Origin: Deltaproteobacteria bacterium | Lineage (GTDB): Bacteria > Desulfobacterota > Syntrophia > Syntrophales > UBA5619 | Assembly: GCA_021372695.1 (NCBI GenBank) | Contig: JAJFTY010000195.1 | Location: forward strand, 1-15,117 | Reading direction: 5' to 3' | DNA: 15,117 nt | In this document: positions 1 to 7,592 of the stretch, piece after piece | Layout: each line of letters starts with the position of its first letter | Position numbering within the stretch: position 1 is the stretch's first letter | Made by a program: the position numbers and the translations under genes | The notes under the pieces: model-generated | Told to the model about the DNA's origin: nothing | Databases searched by the model: none | What the model saw: the letters and a program-made list of their open reading frames with translations, nothing else

Positions 1-1
1 G

Positions 2-172
2 ACGCTCCTGGACCTCACCGGCCTGGGGAAGGGGTTTCCGGGAGAGCAGCGGATTCAGGCCTATCTGCTGGCCGCCGCCCACGCCGCGGGGCTCACCATC
101 GTGGTGGCCGACCCGGCCGCTGCGGAACTGATGCAGATCAAGGCCGCTGGCGACGGTCTGCGCGCGGGCTGA
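2..172 (+). CDS. C-terminal end of an unrecognised protein (5' truncated)
   Basis: An open frame enters from the left edge and stops at TGA 170-172, giving 56 residues that begin TLLDLTGLGKGF and end GDGLRAG. It contains an Ala-rich helix-like stretch, a hydrophobic strand (LTIVVADP) and another helix, which suggests an alternating alpha/beta fold, perhaps the last strand-helix unit of a Rossmann-like or P-loop protein. I do not recognise the family. Third-position GC is strong, as in the following genes, which supports real coding. The upstream part lies outside the window. Confidence 0.6.
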   Translation, partial: TLLDLTGLGKGFPGEQRIQAYLLAAAHAAGLTIVVADPAAAELMQIKAAGDGLRAG

Positions 173-219
173 TACCGTCACGGGCACGATGCCGGCAGGA
201 GCCGCGAGCCAGTCATGCA

Positions 220-316
220 CTGGACCCGGCTTCCGCCGGGGTGACGGTCTCGGATGACGCCGGAGCCCGGCGCCTGCCCCGCATTCGGCATGGCGTCCGG
301 AGTTCGCCGGGGTGAC
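220..316 (-). repeat. Two degenerate copies of a dispersed REP-like inverted repeat
   Basis: Copy A (220-246) has stem cccggc / gccggg around a ttcc loop, flanked by ctgga and gtgacg. Copy B (about 289-316) reads tggcgtccgg, ag, ttcgccgg, ggtgacg. Both match, with substitutions, the reverse complement of the clean copy at 8719-8746 (tgga, ttccggc, tttc, gccggaa, tgacg). The two lie in the same orientation about 70 bases apart in the spacer before pyrE. They look like decayed members of a genome-wide intergenic repeat family, with no coding function. Confidence 0.6.
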
Positions 317-366
317 GATGGCTTGAATGAAGATGGTGTATTTCAGGCTGGCAGGGGTTCGGCAAA

Positions 367-372
367 TATGAT
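367..372 (+). promoter_or_regulatory. Possible -10 box for pyrE
   Basis: TATGAT (five of six matches to TATAAT) lies 34 bases before the pyrE start and would give a leader of about 28 bases. No good -35 hexamer is visible at 16-18 bases upstream, so this is a weak call. Confidence 0.25.
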
Positions 373-406
373 AGGGACGCCGCACTTACGGAAATCAGGG
401 GGAGAG

Positions 407-1012
407 ATGGATATCATCAAAGCGAAGGAGAGGCTCATCGAGATCGTCCTGGAGAAAACGTTCAAATACAGCGACAACCCCCCGTTCACCCTCGTCTCGG
501 GGCGGAAGAGCAACTACTATTTCAACTGCAAACCCACGACGCTCGACCCCGAGGGGATGAACCTGATCGGGGAGATCGTCTTCTCGATGCTGGCCGACGC
601 GGACGTGACGGCAGCCGGCGGGCTTACCCTGGGGGCGGACCCGATCGCGAACGCGCTCTCGGTCATCTCCTTCCAGAGGGGAAAGCCGATCCGCTCTTTC
701 ATCGTCCGGAAGGATGTCAAGGACCACGGCACGATGGCGGGGATCGAGGGAAGCGTGAAGCCGGGAGACCGGGTCGTGATCCTCGACGACGTGATCACCA
801 CCGGCGGCTCCACGATCGCCGCGATCAACCGGGCCAACGGGGCGGGGCTGGTCATCGACCGGGTGATCGCCCTGATCGACCGCGAGGAGGAGAACGGCCG
901 GCAGAACATCGCAGCCCTGGTCCCACGGGTGGATGCCGTTCTGACCCGGACCGAGATCATGAGCCGCTACCGGGGCGAAAAGATCGGGGACCTCAAGACG
1001 GTCAAAGAATAG
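407..1012 (+). CDS. pyrE: Orotate phosphoribosyltransferase
   Basis: It transfers the phosphoribosyl group of PRPP to orotate, giving orotidine 5'-monophosphate in pyrimidine synthesis (cytosol). The 201-residue protein shows the type-I PRTase PRPP loop VVILDDVITTGGST (123-136), the catalytic-loop stretch RKDVKDHG (101-108, OPRTase pattern K-x2-K-x-HG), and the N-terminal orotate-side segment SGRKSNYYF (31-39). The frame is open back to 254, but ATG 407 has a strong ribosome site (agggggagag) just upstream and starts exactly where OPRTases begin, so the longer start is rejected. The length is normal for the family. DUF3047 follows after 6 bases and is probably co-transcribed. Confidence 0.95.
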   Translation: MDIIKAKERLIEIVLEKTFKYSDNPPFTLVSGRKSNYYFNCKPTTLDPEGMNLIGEIVFSMLADADVTAAGGLTLGADPIANALSVISFQRGKPIRSFIVRKDVKDHGTMAGIEGSVKPGDRVVILDDVITTGGSTIAAINRANGAGLVIDRVIALIDREEENGRQNIAALVPRVDAVLTRTEIMSRYRGEKIGDLKTVKE

Positions 1013-1018
1013 GAGACG

Positions 1019-1786
1019 ATGGCTAGACCAACCCTGCGGGGACGCCCGATCGCGGCGTCCCTGCTCTTTTTTGTCCTAACGATCCTGATCCTCCTGCCGG
1101 GGGCGTGGGCTGCGGAAAACGAGACGCTCCGGGCATCCTATTTCGCCTCGCCGGAGCTCGTCCGGGGGATCCCACCGGGCTGGGCCCTCGACAAGAAGGC
1201 GGGGACGACCAACCTCCGCCTAGAAAAAGCCGGGGAGAATCTCGTCGTCCACCTGATGAGCGACCGAAACTCCTCCTATGGGATCAAACGCGAATTCCAT
1301 GTCGATCTGAAAGAGTACCCATACCTGAACTGGCGGTGGAAGGCCGTGCGCCTGCCGCAGGGCGGCGATGTCCGGAAGTCCTCGACCGACGACCAGGCAC
1401 TCCAGCTCTACGTGGCCTTTCCCGCCACGGGCTTTCCGGCAGTGCTCAACACCCCGATCATCGGTTACGTTTGGGACAACGAAGCCCCCCGGGGATGGAT
1501 GGGGAGAAGCAACCAGATCGGCGGCGGAAAGATGCGGTACGTCGTGGTCCGCAACAAGGGTGACCTCGTCGGGGAGTGGTACAACGAAAGCCGGAACCTC
1601 TACGACGATTTCCGGAAGCTCTTTCGGGATCTCAAGGGGGTGGATACGGTGACCTACGGCATCCAGTTCCACATCAACTCCCAGTACACCAAGAGCGAAG
1701 CGGAGGGCTTCATCGGCGACGTCTTTTTCAGCCGGAATGCCGTCCGGAACATGACCGCCTCCCTGCCCTTCCCGGCCATACGATAA
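1019..1786 (+). CDS. Exported DUF3047 protein
   Basis: A 255-residue protein whose first 31 residues form a signal peptide: basic start (R3, R7, R9), a hydrophobic core of about 15 residues, and AWA before the likely cleavage site. The mature part has the hallmark of DUF3047: YPYLNWRWKAVRLPQGGD (from about residue 100) followed by a DDQALQLYVAF segment; later parts (IGYVWDNEAP, YGIQFHINSQYT) also fit. The family is of unknown function; the fold is probably beta-rich and the protein periplasmic. The start is set by aggag seven bases ahead, immediately after the pyrE stop, so it is probably translated from the pyrE message. No functional link to pyrimidine synthesis is known to me. Confidence 0.8.
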   Translation: MARPTLRGRPIAASLLFFVLTILILLPGAWAAENETLRASYFASPELVRGIPPGWALDKKAGTTNLRLEKAGENLVVHLMSDRNSSYGIKREFHVDLKEYPYLNWRWKAVRLPQGGDVRKSSTDDQALQLYVAFPATGFPAVLNTPIIGYVWDNEAPRGWMGRSNQIGGGKMRYVVVRNKGDLVGEWYNESRNLYDDFRKLFRDLKGVDTVTYGIQFHINSQYTKSEAEGFIGDVFFSRNAVRNMTASLPFPAIR

Positions 1787-1842
1787 ACCACTCGACATCA
1801 CGGCAAGGGATACTTGACGCCGGGAAAGGGGTTTCTTTTTTT

Positions 1843-1872
1843 TTGCAAAAGGGCTATACGGACCTCTACGAT
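1843..1872 (+). promoter_or_regulatory. Candidate promoter for the PAS kinase operon
   Basis: TTGCAA (1843-1848), an 18-base spacer and TACGAT (1867-1872) form a plausible sigma-70-type pair about 36 bases before the kinase start. It follows directly on a run of nine T (1836-1844). A second -35-like TTGACG at 1814-1819 has no good partner. The spacing is slightly long, so confidence is low. Confidence 0.3.
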
Positions 1873-1908
1873 CGATCCACGACCCCTTTCCGTGGAGGCA
1901 TCCTGTCG

Positions 1909-3384
1909 ATGATCAAGCCGCGTCCGTTTGACGAAGACCTCTACCGCACCCTGGCAAACAGCTCCCAGGCGGGGGTCTACATTCTCCAGGACGGGAAATT
2001 CCAGTTCGCCAACCCCCACATCCAGGAGTACGCCGGCTATACCGAGGAGGAGATGCTCGGGATGGACTCGCTGAGCCTCATCCATCCCGTGGACCGGATG
2101 CCGGCGCGCAAGAACGCCATCCGGATGCTGAAAGGGCAGCGCTTCTCCCCCTACGAATTCCGCATTATCACGAGCGACGGCCGGACCAAGTGGATCCTGG
2201 AGTCGGTGACCTCGATCCACTACGGCGGCAGGCCCGCGGTGCTCGGCAACTCCATGAACATCACCGAGCAGAAGGAGGCCAGGAACCGCCTCGAAGAGCT
2301 CGAGGCCCTGGAGTCGTCGATCCTCGACGCCATTCCCCACGCCGTGATCGGCCTGCACAACCGGATCTTCATCTTCGCCAACAACGCCGTGAAGGCGGTC
2401 TTCGGCTGGCGGCCCGAGGAGCTGATCGGCAAGAACGTCCGGATCCTCTACCGGAACGACGCGGAGTACGAGGAGATCGCCCGCCGCTTCTACACCGCGC
2501 TCGAAACCCAGCGGACCTTCCACACCGAGTTCCCCTGCCGCCGCAAGGACGGCGTGGACATCATCTGCATGGTGCGCGCCTCGCGGATCGGCGAGACCCT
2601 GCGCGAGCGGCGGATCGTGGTCACCTACGAGGACATCACCGAGCGGATACAGGCCGAGAAGGAACTGGAGCACTCCCGCCAGGAGCTGCGCAACCTCTCC
2701 ACCCACCAGCAGACCGTGCGCGAGGAGGAGCGGACCCGCATTGCCCGCGAGATCCACGACGAGCTCGGGCAGACGATCACGGCCCTCAAGATGGACCTCG
2801 CCTGGCTGAAGAACCACCTGCCGGCCGGGATGAAGCCCCTCCACGCCAAGGTGCAGCAGATGTCGAAGCTCTCCGACGCCACGATCGAAACGGTCCATCG
2901 CATTTCGACGGAGCTCCGGCCCGGGCTCCTGGACGACCTGGGCCTCGCCGCGGCGATCGAATGGCAGGCCGCCGATTTCCAGAGCCGCTCCGGCATCGCG
3001 TGCCGTGCCGCGCTTTCGGCCGACGACCTGGAGCTGGACCGGGACCTGGCCACGGCCCTCTTCCGGATCTTCCAGGAGACCCTGACCAACATCGCCCGCC
3101 ACGCCGGCGCGACCCGCGTCGAGGTGACCCTGGAGCGGATCGACGACCGGATCGTCCTGACCGTGGCCGACAACGGCCGGGGCATCACGCGGACGCAGAG
3201 CGAAGACGATGCCGCCTTCGGGATCATCGGGATGCGGGAGCGGGCCCACCTCTGGGGCGGCGAGCTCAGGATCACCGGAAGCCGCGAGGAGGGGACGAAG
3301 GTTTCGGTCGCCATCCCGCTCCCCTCGGCGAAAACGGCCGTCCGGGGGGCCAGCGAAGAAACCCACGGAGGCAGGAGGCCATGA
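1909..3384 (+). CDS. PAS-PAS sensor histidine kinase, NarL/DegS (HisKA_3) type
   Basis: A 491-residue two-component sensor. PAS domain 1 covers about residues 8-120 (ends SMNITEQ), PAS domain 2 about 127-245 (ends YEDITERIQ); a coiled-coil-like linker leads to the HisKA_3 dimerisation domain with REIHDELGQ, phosphoacceptor His283. A GHKL ATPase follows: N box FQETLTNIARHA (N394), G1 DNGRG (421-425), G2 AFGIIGMRER. There is no signal peptide or membrane segment, so it should sense a cytoplasmic signal (redox, gas or small ligand) through the PAS domains; no cofactor-binding residue can be assigned by eye. The frame is open from 1576, overlapping the DUF3047 gene, but ATG 1909 has tggagg ten bases ahead and begins at the PAS domain. 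Its stop overlaps the next start (ATGA), so kinase and regulator are translationally coupled partners. Confidence 0.9.
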   Translation: MIKPRPFDEDLYRTLANSSQAGVYILQDGKFQFANPHIQEYAGYTEEEMLGMDSLSLIHPVDRMPARKNAIRMLKGQRFSPYEFRIITSDGRTKWILESVTSIHYGGRPAVLGNSMNITEQKEARNRLEELEALESSILDAIPHAVIGLHNRIFIFANNAVKAVFGWRPEELIGKNVRILYRNDAEYEEIARRFYTALETQRTFHTEFPCRRKDGVDIICMVRASRIGETLRERRIVVTYEDITERIQAEKELEHSRQELRNLSTHQQTVREEERTRIAREIHDELGQTITALKMDLAWLKNHLPAGMKPLHAKVQQMSKLSDATIETVHRISTELRPGLLDDLGLAAAIEWQAADFQSRSGIACRAALSADDLELDRDLATALFRIFQETLTNIARHAGATRVEVTLERIDDRIVLTVADNGRGITRTQSEDDAAFGIIGMRERAHLWGGELRITGSREEGTKVSVAIPLPSAKTAVRGASEETHGGRRP

Positions 3385-4034
3385 TCCGGATCCTGGTGGT
3401 CGACGACCATGCGATCGTCCGCGAGGGGCTCAAGCAGATCCTGGGCGAGGTGGACGACATGTCGGTCCGGGACGAAGCCGGAAACGGCCCAGAGGCGCTC
3501 GCGAAGATCCGGGGCGGCGAGTTCGACGTCGTCCTCCTCGACATCTCCATGCCCGGCCGGAGCGGTCTGGAGGTCCTGAAAGAGATCAAGGCGGAGCGGC
3601 CGAAGCTGCCCGTGCTCATCCTCAGCATGCACGCCGAGGAGCAGTACGCCGTCCGCGCGCTCCGGGCCGGGGCCTCGGGCTACGTGACCAAGGCGAGCGC
3701 CCCGGACGAGCTCATCGGCGCGATCCGGAAGGTCTCCTGCGGCCGGAAATACGTGAGCTCCTCGCTCGCGGAGAAGCTCGCCTTCGAGCTCGACATCGAT
3801 ACGAAAAAGCCCCCCCACGAAACCCTCTCCGACCGGGAGTACCAGGTGATGCTGATGCTCGCCTCCGGCAAGTCCGTGAAGGAGATCGCCGACGAGCTCT
3901 GCCTCAGCGTGAAGACGATCAGCACCTACCGCGCCCGGGTGATGGAAAAGATGAACATGAAGAAGAATGCGGAGCTCACCCTCTACGCCATCCAGAACCA
4001 CCTCGTCGACTACTCGACCACGACCCTCTGGTAA
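3381..4034 (+). CDS. Response regulator, NarL/FixJ type (REC + LuxR HTH)
   Basis: A 217-residue DNA-binding response regulator, surely the partner of the kinase whose stop it overlaps. The receiver domain has the acidic pocket D8/D9, phosphoacceptor D54 (LLDISMPG), switch Ser82 and Lys104 (YVTKAS). A linker leads to a LuxR-type HTH at about 145-210 (LSDREYQVMLMLASGKS, then EIADELCLSVKTISTYRARVMEKM). Length and layout are those of UhpA/NarL/GacA-like regulators. Ribosome site gcaggagg lies in the kinase 3' end. The target is unknown; the next gene, an acyl-CoA synthetase 181 bases downstream on the same strand, is an obvious candidate, but no binding site could be identified. Confidence 0.93.
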   Translation: MIRILVVDDHAIVREGLKQILGEVDDMSVRDEAGNGPEALAKIRGGEFDVVLLDISMPGRSGLEVLKEIKAERPKLPVLILSMHAEEQYAVRALRAGASGYVTKASAPDELIGAIRKVSCGRKYVSSSLAEKLAFELDIDTKKPPHETLSDREYQVMLMLASGKSVKEIADELCLSVKTISTYRARVMEKMNMKKNAELTLYAIQNHLVDYSTTTLW

Positions 4035-4215
4035 CCCCTTTTTGTCAGACAAACACCGTCAAGAATGGCGGCCGCCGTCCGACGTGAAAATCAGGGTCCT
4101 ACCGATATCATCCTCCTCTTTGCCGTGATAGCCTCCCCTCCAGGTTGAAAGAACTGTTTTTCCTTGCAGCCGGGCCGCCCGCAAGGGACCGCAATACCAA
4201 CAGGGGGATGTCGCC

Positions 4216-6396
4216 ATGAGAATCGAAGAGGCACGGGTGGAAACAGGTCTCCGGGAAATTCCGTTCCCGGCGGTGATGACGCTGACCGATGCGGACGCCG
4301 GCCCCGCTCCGGAGACCGCGATTCCCAGGGAGGAGTTCCGCGAGATCCTGGCGCAGGCCCGCCGCGAGAACCGGACCTACCTGATGGAGCACGAGTGCAA
4401 GGAGCTTCTCGAAGGGATGGGGATCAAGACCACCGGTTATCTCGTGGCCGGCTCCGAGGACGAGGCCACCGAAATGGCCCACAGCGTCGGCTACCCCGTG
4501 GCGCTCAAGATCGTTTCCCCCGACGTGGTCCACAAGTCCGATTCCGGCGGCGTCCGGCTCAACCTGAAAAACGCCGACGAGGTTCGGGCCGCCTACCGCG
4601 ACATCGTCGGCCTCTACCGCTATCAGCACATCGTCGGCGTCTCCGTCCAGGCGATGGCCGCCCCGGGCGTCGAGGCGATCATCGGCGTGACCCGCGACCC
4701 GAACTTCGGGCCGGTCCTGATGTTCGGCCTGGGCGGGATCTTCGTCGAGGTCCTCAAGGACGTCACCTTCCGCATCCTTCCGGTCACCGAGGAGGACGTG
4801 GAGGAGATGATCGCCGAGATCAAAGGCTATCCGCTGCTCAAGGGCTACCGCGGCCGTTCGGTCGACATCCCCGCCCTGAAGAACCTGCTTTTGCGCATCT
4901 CCGATCTGGTCGCCGCCTTCCCTGAAATCCGTGAACTCGACCTGAACCCGGTTTTCCTCTACTCTGCTGGCAATTGCGTCGTTGACGCCCGGATGTTCGT
5001 CGGGGAGGCGGTCGACCAGATTTCTTCCAGGCCGGCCACGGACCTGCTGAATCTGTTCTACCCCCGGAGCATCGCCGTGGTCGGGGCCTCGGGCGTGAAG
5101 GGGAAGCTCGGCTACAACGTCCTGCGGAACCTCTTATTCCACCGCTATGCGGGAAAGATCTATCCCGTGAACGCCAAAAACGCCGAGGTGCAGGGGGTCC
5201 CCGCCTTCCGGAGCATCCTGGAGGTGCCGGGCGAGGTCGACCTCGCCATCGTGATCGTCCCGGCCGAGGCGGCGCCCTCCGCGATCGAGGAGTGCTGCCA
5301 GAAGGGGGTCCGCTTCATCGTCGTCGAGACGGCGGGCTTCGCCGAAACCGGCGCGGAGGGGAAGAAGGTCCAGGCGCGGATCAAGGCGATGATCGAGGCG
5401 CACGGCTGCCGGATCCTCGGCCCCAACTGCTCCGGCGTGATCAACACCCACCACCGGATGGTCCAGTCCATCGGCCTGATGGAAGAGCTCGGGCGGGGCA
5501 ACATCGGCATGGTGGCCCAGGCCGGCGTCTATGCGGCCGGCATCCTCACGGGGCTCCGCCGGGTGATGGATTTCGGGATCGTGGCCACGATCGGCAACAA
5601 GATGGACATCAGCGAGACGGACATCCTGGAGTTCCTGGGCAAGGACGAGAACATCGACGTGATCGCGATGTACATGGAGGATGTCACGAGCGGCCGCAGG
5701 TTCATCGACGTGGCCCGCAAGGTCACGGCCGTGAAACCGATCGTGGCGCTGAAGTCGGGGCGGACCGAGGCCGGGAAGAAGGCCGTCTCCTCCCACACGG
5801 CGTCACTTGCCGGCGACGACCAGATCAACGCCGCCGCCTTCCGCCAGAGCGGCATCATCCGCGCGCGGGACAACGAACACCTCTTCGGCCTGATGAAGGC
5901 CTTTGCCAAGCAGCCGCTTCCGCCGAAGGACGGAATGCTGGTCGTCACCTACACCGGGTCGCTCGGGGTCGCGGCGACCGACACCCTCTACCTGAACGGC
6001 CTGCGGCTGGCCGACCTCGAACCGGAACTGAAGAGCCGACTCCTCAAGATCCTGCCGGACTACGTCAAGACGGTGAATCCCGTGGACTACTCCTTCAGCA
6101 TGGACCCCGACCAGCTCCGCAAGACCATCGAAATCGGCGTCGAGAGCGATGACGTGGGGGGCTTCATCGTGGTGATCCAGGGCGAGATCCTGGGCACCTT
6201 CGTGGACTCCCTGCGGCAGATCGACTACCAGGGGAAGCCCATCCTCGCCTGCGTGGCCTGCAAGGAGTTCATGATGGACGACGTGATCCGGATGGAGCAG
6301 GCGGGCATTCCCGTCTATTCGACGGTCGAGATGGCTTCCGAGGCGCTGGCGGCGATGCACCGCTACCGGCTCTACCGGGAGAAGCGGCAGCAATAA
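4216..6396 (+). CDS. ADP-forming acyl-CoA (acetate-CoA type) ligase, single chain, beta-alpha order
   Basis: A 726-residue NDP-forming acyl-CoA synthetase of the succinyl-CoA synthetase superfamily, which couples acyl-CoA cleavage to ATP formation or the reverse. The N-terminal part (about 45-265) is an ATP-grasp_5 domain: HKSDSGGVRL, the GVTRDPNFGPVLMFGLGG core and ELDLNP near its end. A CoA-binding Rossmann domain follows (about 276-375; FYPRSIAVVGAS at 281-292), then the succinyl-CoA-ligase flavodoxin-like domains with the phospho-histidine motif SSHTASLAG, His527. Domain order is beta then alpha, the reverse of Pat/YfiQ-type fusions, and there is no GNAT acetyltransferase domain, so it is an enzyme rather than a protein acetylase. 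Substrate (acetate, another short acid or an aryl acid) cannot be read from sequence. ATG 4216 has cagggggatg upstream. It appears monocistronic and ends at a terminator. Confidence 0.88.
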   Translation: MRIEEARVETGLREIPFPAVMTLTDADAGPAPETAIPREEFREILAQARRENRTYLMEHECKELLEGMGIKTTGYLVAGSEDEATEMAHSVGYPVALKIVSPDVVHKSDSGGVRLNLKNADEVRAAYRDIVGLYRYQHIVGVSVQAMAAPGVEAIIGVTRDPNFGPVLMFGLGGIFVEVLKDVTFRILPVTEEDVEEMIAEIKGYPLLKGYRGRSVDIPALKNLLLRISDLVAAFPEIRELDLNPVFLYSAGNCVVDARMFVGEAVDQISSRPATDLLNLFYPRSIAVVGASGVKGKLGYNVLRNLLFHRYAGKIYPVNAKNAEVQGVPAFRSILEVPGEVDLAIVIVPAEAAPSAIEECCQKGVRFIVVETAGFAETGAEGKKVQARIKAMIEAHGCRILGPNCSGVINTHHRMVQSIGLMEELGRGNIGMVAQAGVYAAGILTGLRRVMDFGIVATIGNKMDISETDILEFLGKDENIDVIAMYMEDVTSGRRFIDVARKVTAVKPIVALKSGRTEAGKKAVSSHTASLAGDDQINAAAFRQSGIIRARDNEHLFGLMKAFAKQPLPPKDGMLVVTYTGSLGVAATDTLYLNGLRLADLEPELKSRLLKILPDYVKTVNPVDYSFSMDPDQLRKTIEIGVESDDVGGFIVVIQGEILGTFVDSLRQIDYQGKPILACVACKEFMMDDVIRMEQAGIPVYSTVEMASEALAAMHRYRLYREKRQQ

Positions 6397-6430
6397 GCTC
6401 CCATGCTCTCCCTCCCCATGTTTACCTACA

Positions 6431-6460
6431 TTCCCTCCGGGGAGGGGGAGTCCCTTTTTT
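6431..6460 (+). terminator. Rho-independent terminator after the acyl-CoA ligase
   Basis: Stem ccctc (6433-6437), loop cggg, stem gaggg (6442-6446), extended by two T-G wobbles, followed within nine bases by six T (6455-6460). It lies 35 bases after the ligase stop, between two convergent genes. The second gene ends at 6493, so the site may also slow polymerase from the other side, though there is no A-run for efficient termination on the minus strand. Confidence 0.7.
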
Positions 6461-6492
6461 CCCTATCCCCGCTACCTTGGGAAGACGTCCGG

Positions 6493-7578
6493 CTACAGGC
6501 CCGCGACAGGCCTTAATCTCTCGACTTCCTTCATATCTGCGACCATCAGATAGACGTACAGTCCGGCCGGCTCCAGGGCGTCCAGAAGCAGGCGGAGCTC
6601 CGCCGGGGTAAAGGCGCCCCGCACGAGCAGCGGTTTCCCCGCCTTCTGAATCCGCCGGAAATACGGGATCATCCCCGCGATCGGTGGACCGCCGGAGCCG
6701 GGTTCGTAATTGACCTCGTAGCCGTGCAGCTCTTCGATCTCCAGAAAGGCGTCGAGCAGGAACATCGAGGTGGAATGGAGGTGGATGAAGCTCCCGGCGA
6801 ACTGTTTTGCCAGGTAGCGGTCGACCGGCTGAACGAATTTCCGGTAGAGCTCGGGTGAATAGACGGCCACGGCGTCTTCCTGCATCCGGATGATCGGCCC
6901 CTCGGTCCAGAGCTGGTACTGGGCGTCGAAATAGCCGTTGCAGAAGCGCGGCAGGCGCTGCCAGATCGTTTCGGTCAATTCCTTGAAAATGGCGGCAAAC
7001 TGCCAGAGCGCGTTTCGGGATTCCTCCGGCTCGTCGATCAGATCCATGATGCTCCGGGTGTGGCCGCGAAACACGGCCAAGAGGTCCGTCGGGCCGACCA
7101 GCGTGCCGTGGCTGACCGGAAACTGGCCACGGGCCCGCGTCACGAGCGCATCGGCAAATTCCAGATACTTCCGGAACCATGGGTTGGCAGGGTCGACATG
7201 GAGCCGCCGCACAATTTCCCAGGGCAGGGTCTGCTCCTCGGCCATGGTGCTGCCGGGCAGGATACGGATGCGGCTCCCGAGCATGCCGCATTCCCAGAAC
7301 ACGGCCTGGGAAGGCGATGCGCCCCGGAGGATGTCGTCATCCATGGCTTCCCCTTCCCTGAGAAGACGCTCCTGATCCGCGAGGAACGCATCCGGCTTCA
7401 CCATGTCCGGCGTCAGAAGATCGTGGGACTGCCACGCCCGGCTCGCGCCGAACTCTTCGAGCGGGAACCAGCTTTTGACCGAAAAACCGATGAGCGGACG
7501 CTTGACGGCCGAACGCTGCCAAAAGGCCTTGTATCCTTCGATTTTGGCAGGATCATTGCCATAAGGATGAAGAGGCAT
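6493..7578 (-). CDS. Uroporphyrinogen decarboxylase (URO-D) superfamily protein
   Basis: A 361-residue soluble protein. The C-terminal half reads as a TIM-barrel of the URO-D / MtaA-CmuA methyltransferase superfamily: FIHLHSTSMFLLDAFLEIEEL, then EVNYEPGSGGPPIAGMIPYFRRIQKAGKPLLVRG, a late-strand pattern seen in URO-D-like proteins. It is probably not the haem enzyme HemE, because the usual N-terminal arginine-rich substrate segment is not visible; members of this branch include corrinoid methyltransferases and many uncharacterised proteins. ATG 7576-7578 has ggag seven bases before it and lies 14 bases after the ribF stop, so it is probably co-transcribed with ribF. It converges on the acyl-CoA ligase. 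Function is unassigned beyond superfamily. Confidence 0.65.
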   Translation of the reverse strand: MPLHPYGNDPAKIEGYKAFWQRSAVKRPLIGFSVKSWFPLEEFGASRAWQSHDLLTPDMVKPDAFLADQERLLREGEAMDDDILRGASPSQAVFWECGMLGSRIRILPGSTMAEEQTLPWEIVRRLHVDPANPWFRKYLEFADALVTRARGQFPVSHGTLVGPTDLLAVFRGHTRSIMDLIDEPEESRNALWQFAAIFKELTETIWQRLPRFCNGYFDAQYQLWTEGPIIRMQEDAVAVYSPELYRKFVQPVDRYLAKQFAGSFIHLHSTSMFLLDAFLEIEELHGYEVNYEPGSGGPPIAGMIPYFRRIQKAGKPLLVRGAFTPAELRLLLDALEPAGLYVYLMVADMKEVERLRPVAGL

Positions 7579-7592
7579 CGTCCATCTCCGCC

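Noticed and set aside
254..406. N-terminal extension of the pyrE frame
   Set aside because: The extension runs through the degenerate repeats, has no ribosome site and no OPRTase similarity; ATG 407 has a strong one.
2190..4052. Long plus- and minus-strand frames overlapping the kinase and regulator
   Set aside because: They are Arg/Pro/Gly-rich shadows of GC-rich coding sequence; the kinase and regulator have complete motif sets in their frames.
6422..7291. Minus-strand frame inside the URO-D-like gene
   Set aside because: Low-complexity Arg/Pro-rich translation, no ribosome site, and the alternate frame carries the domain.
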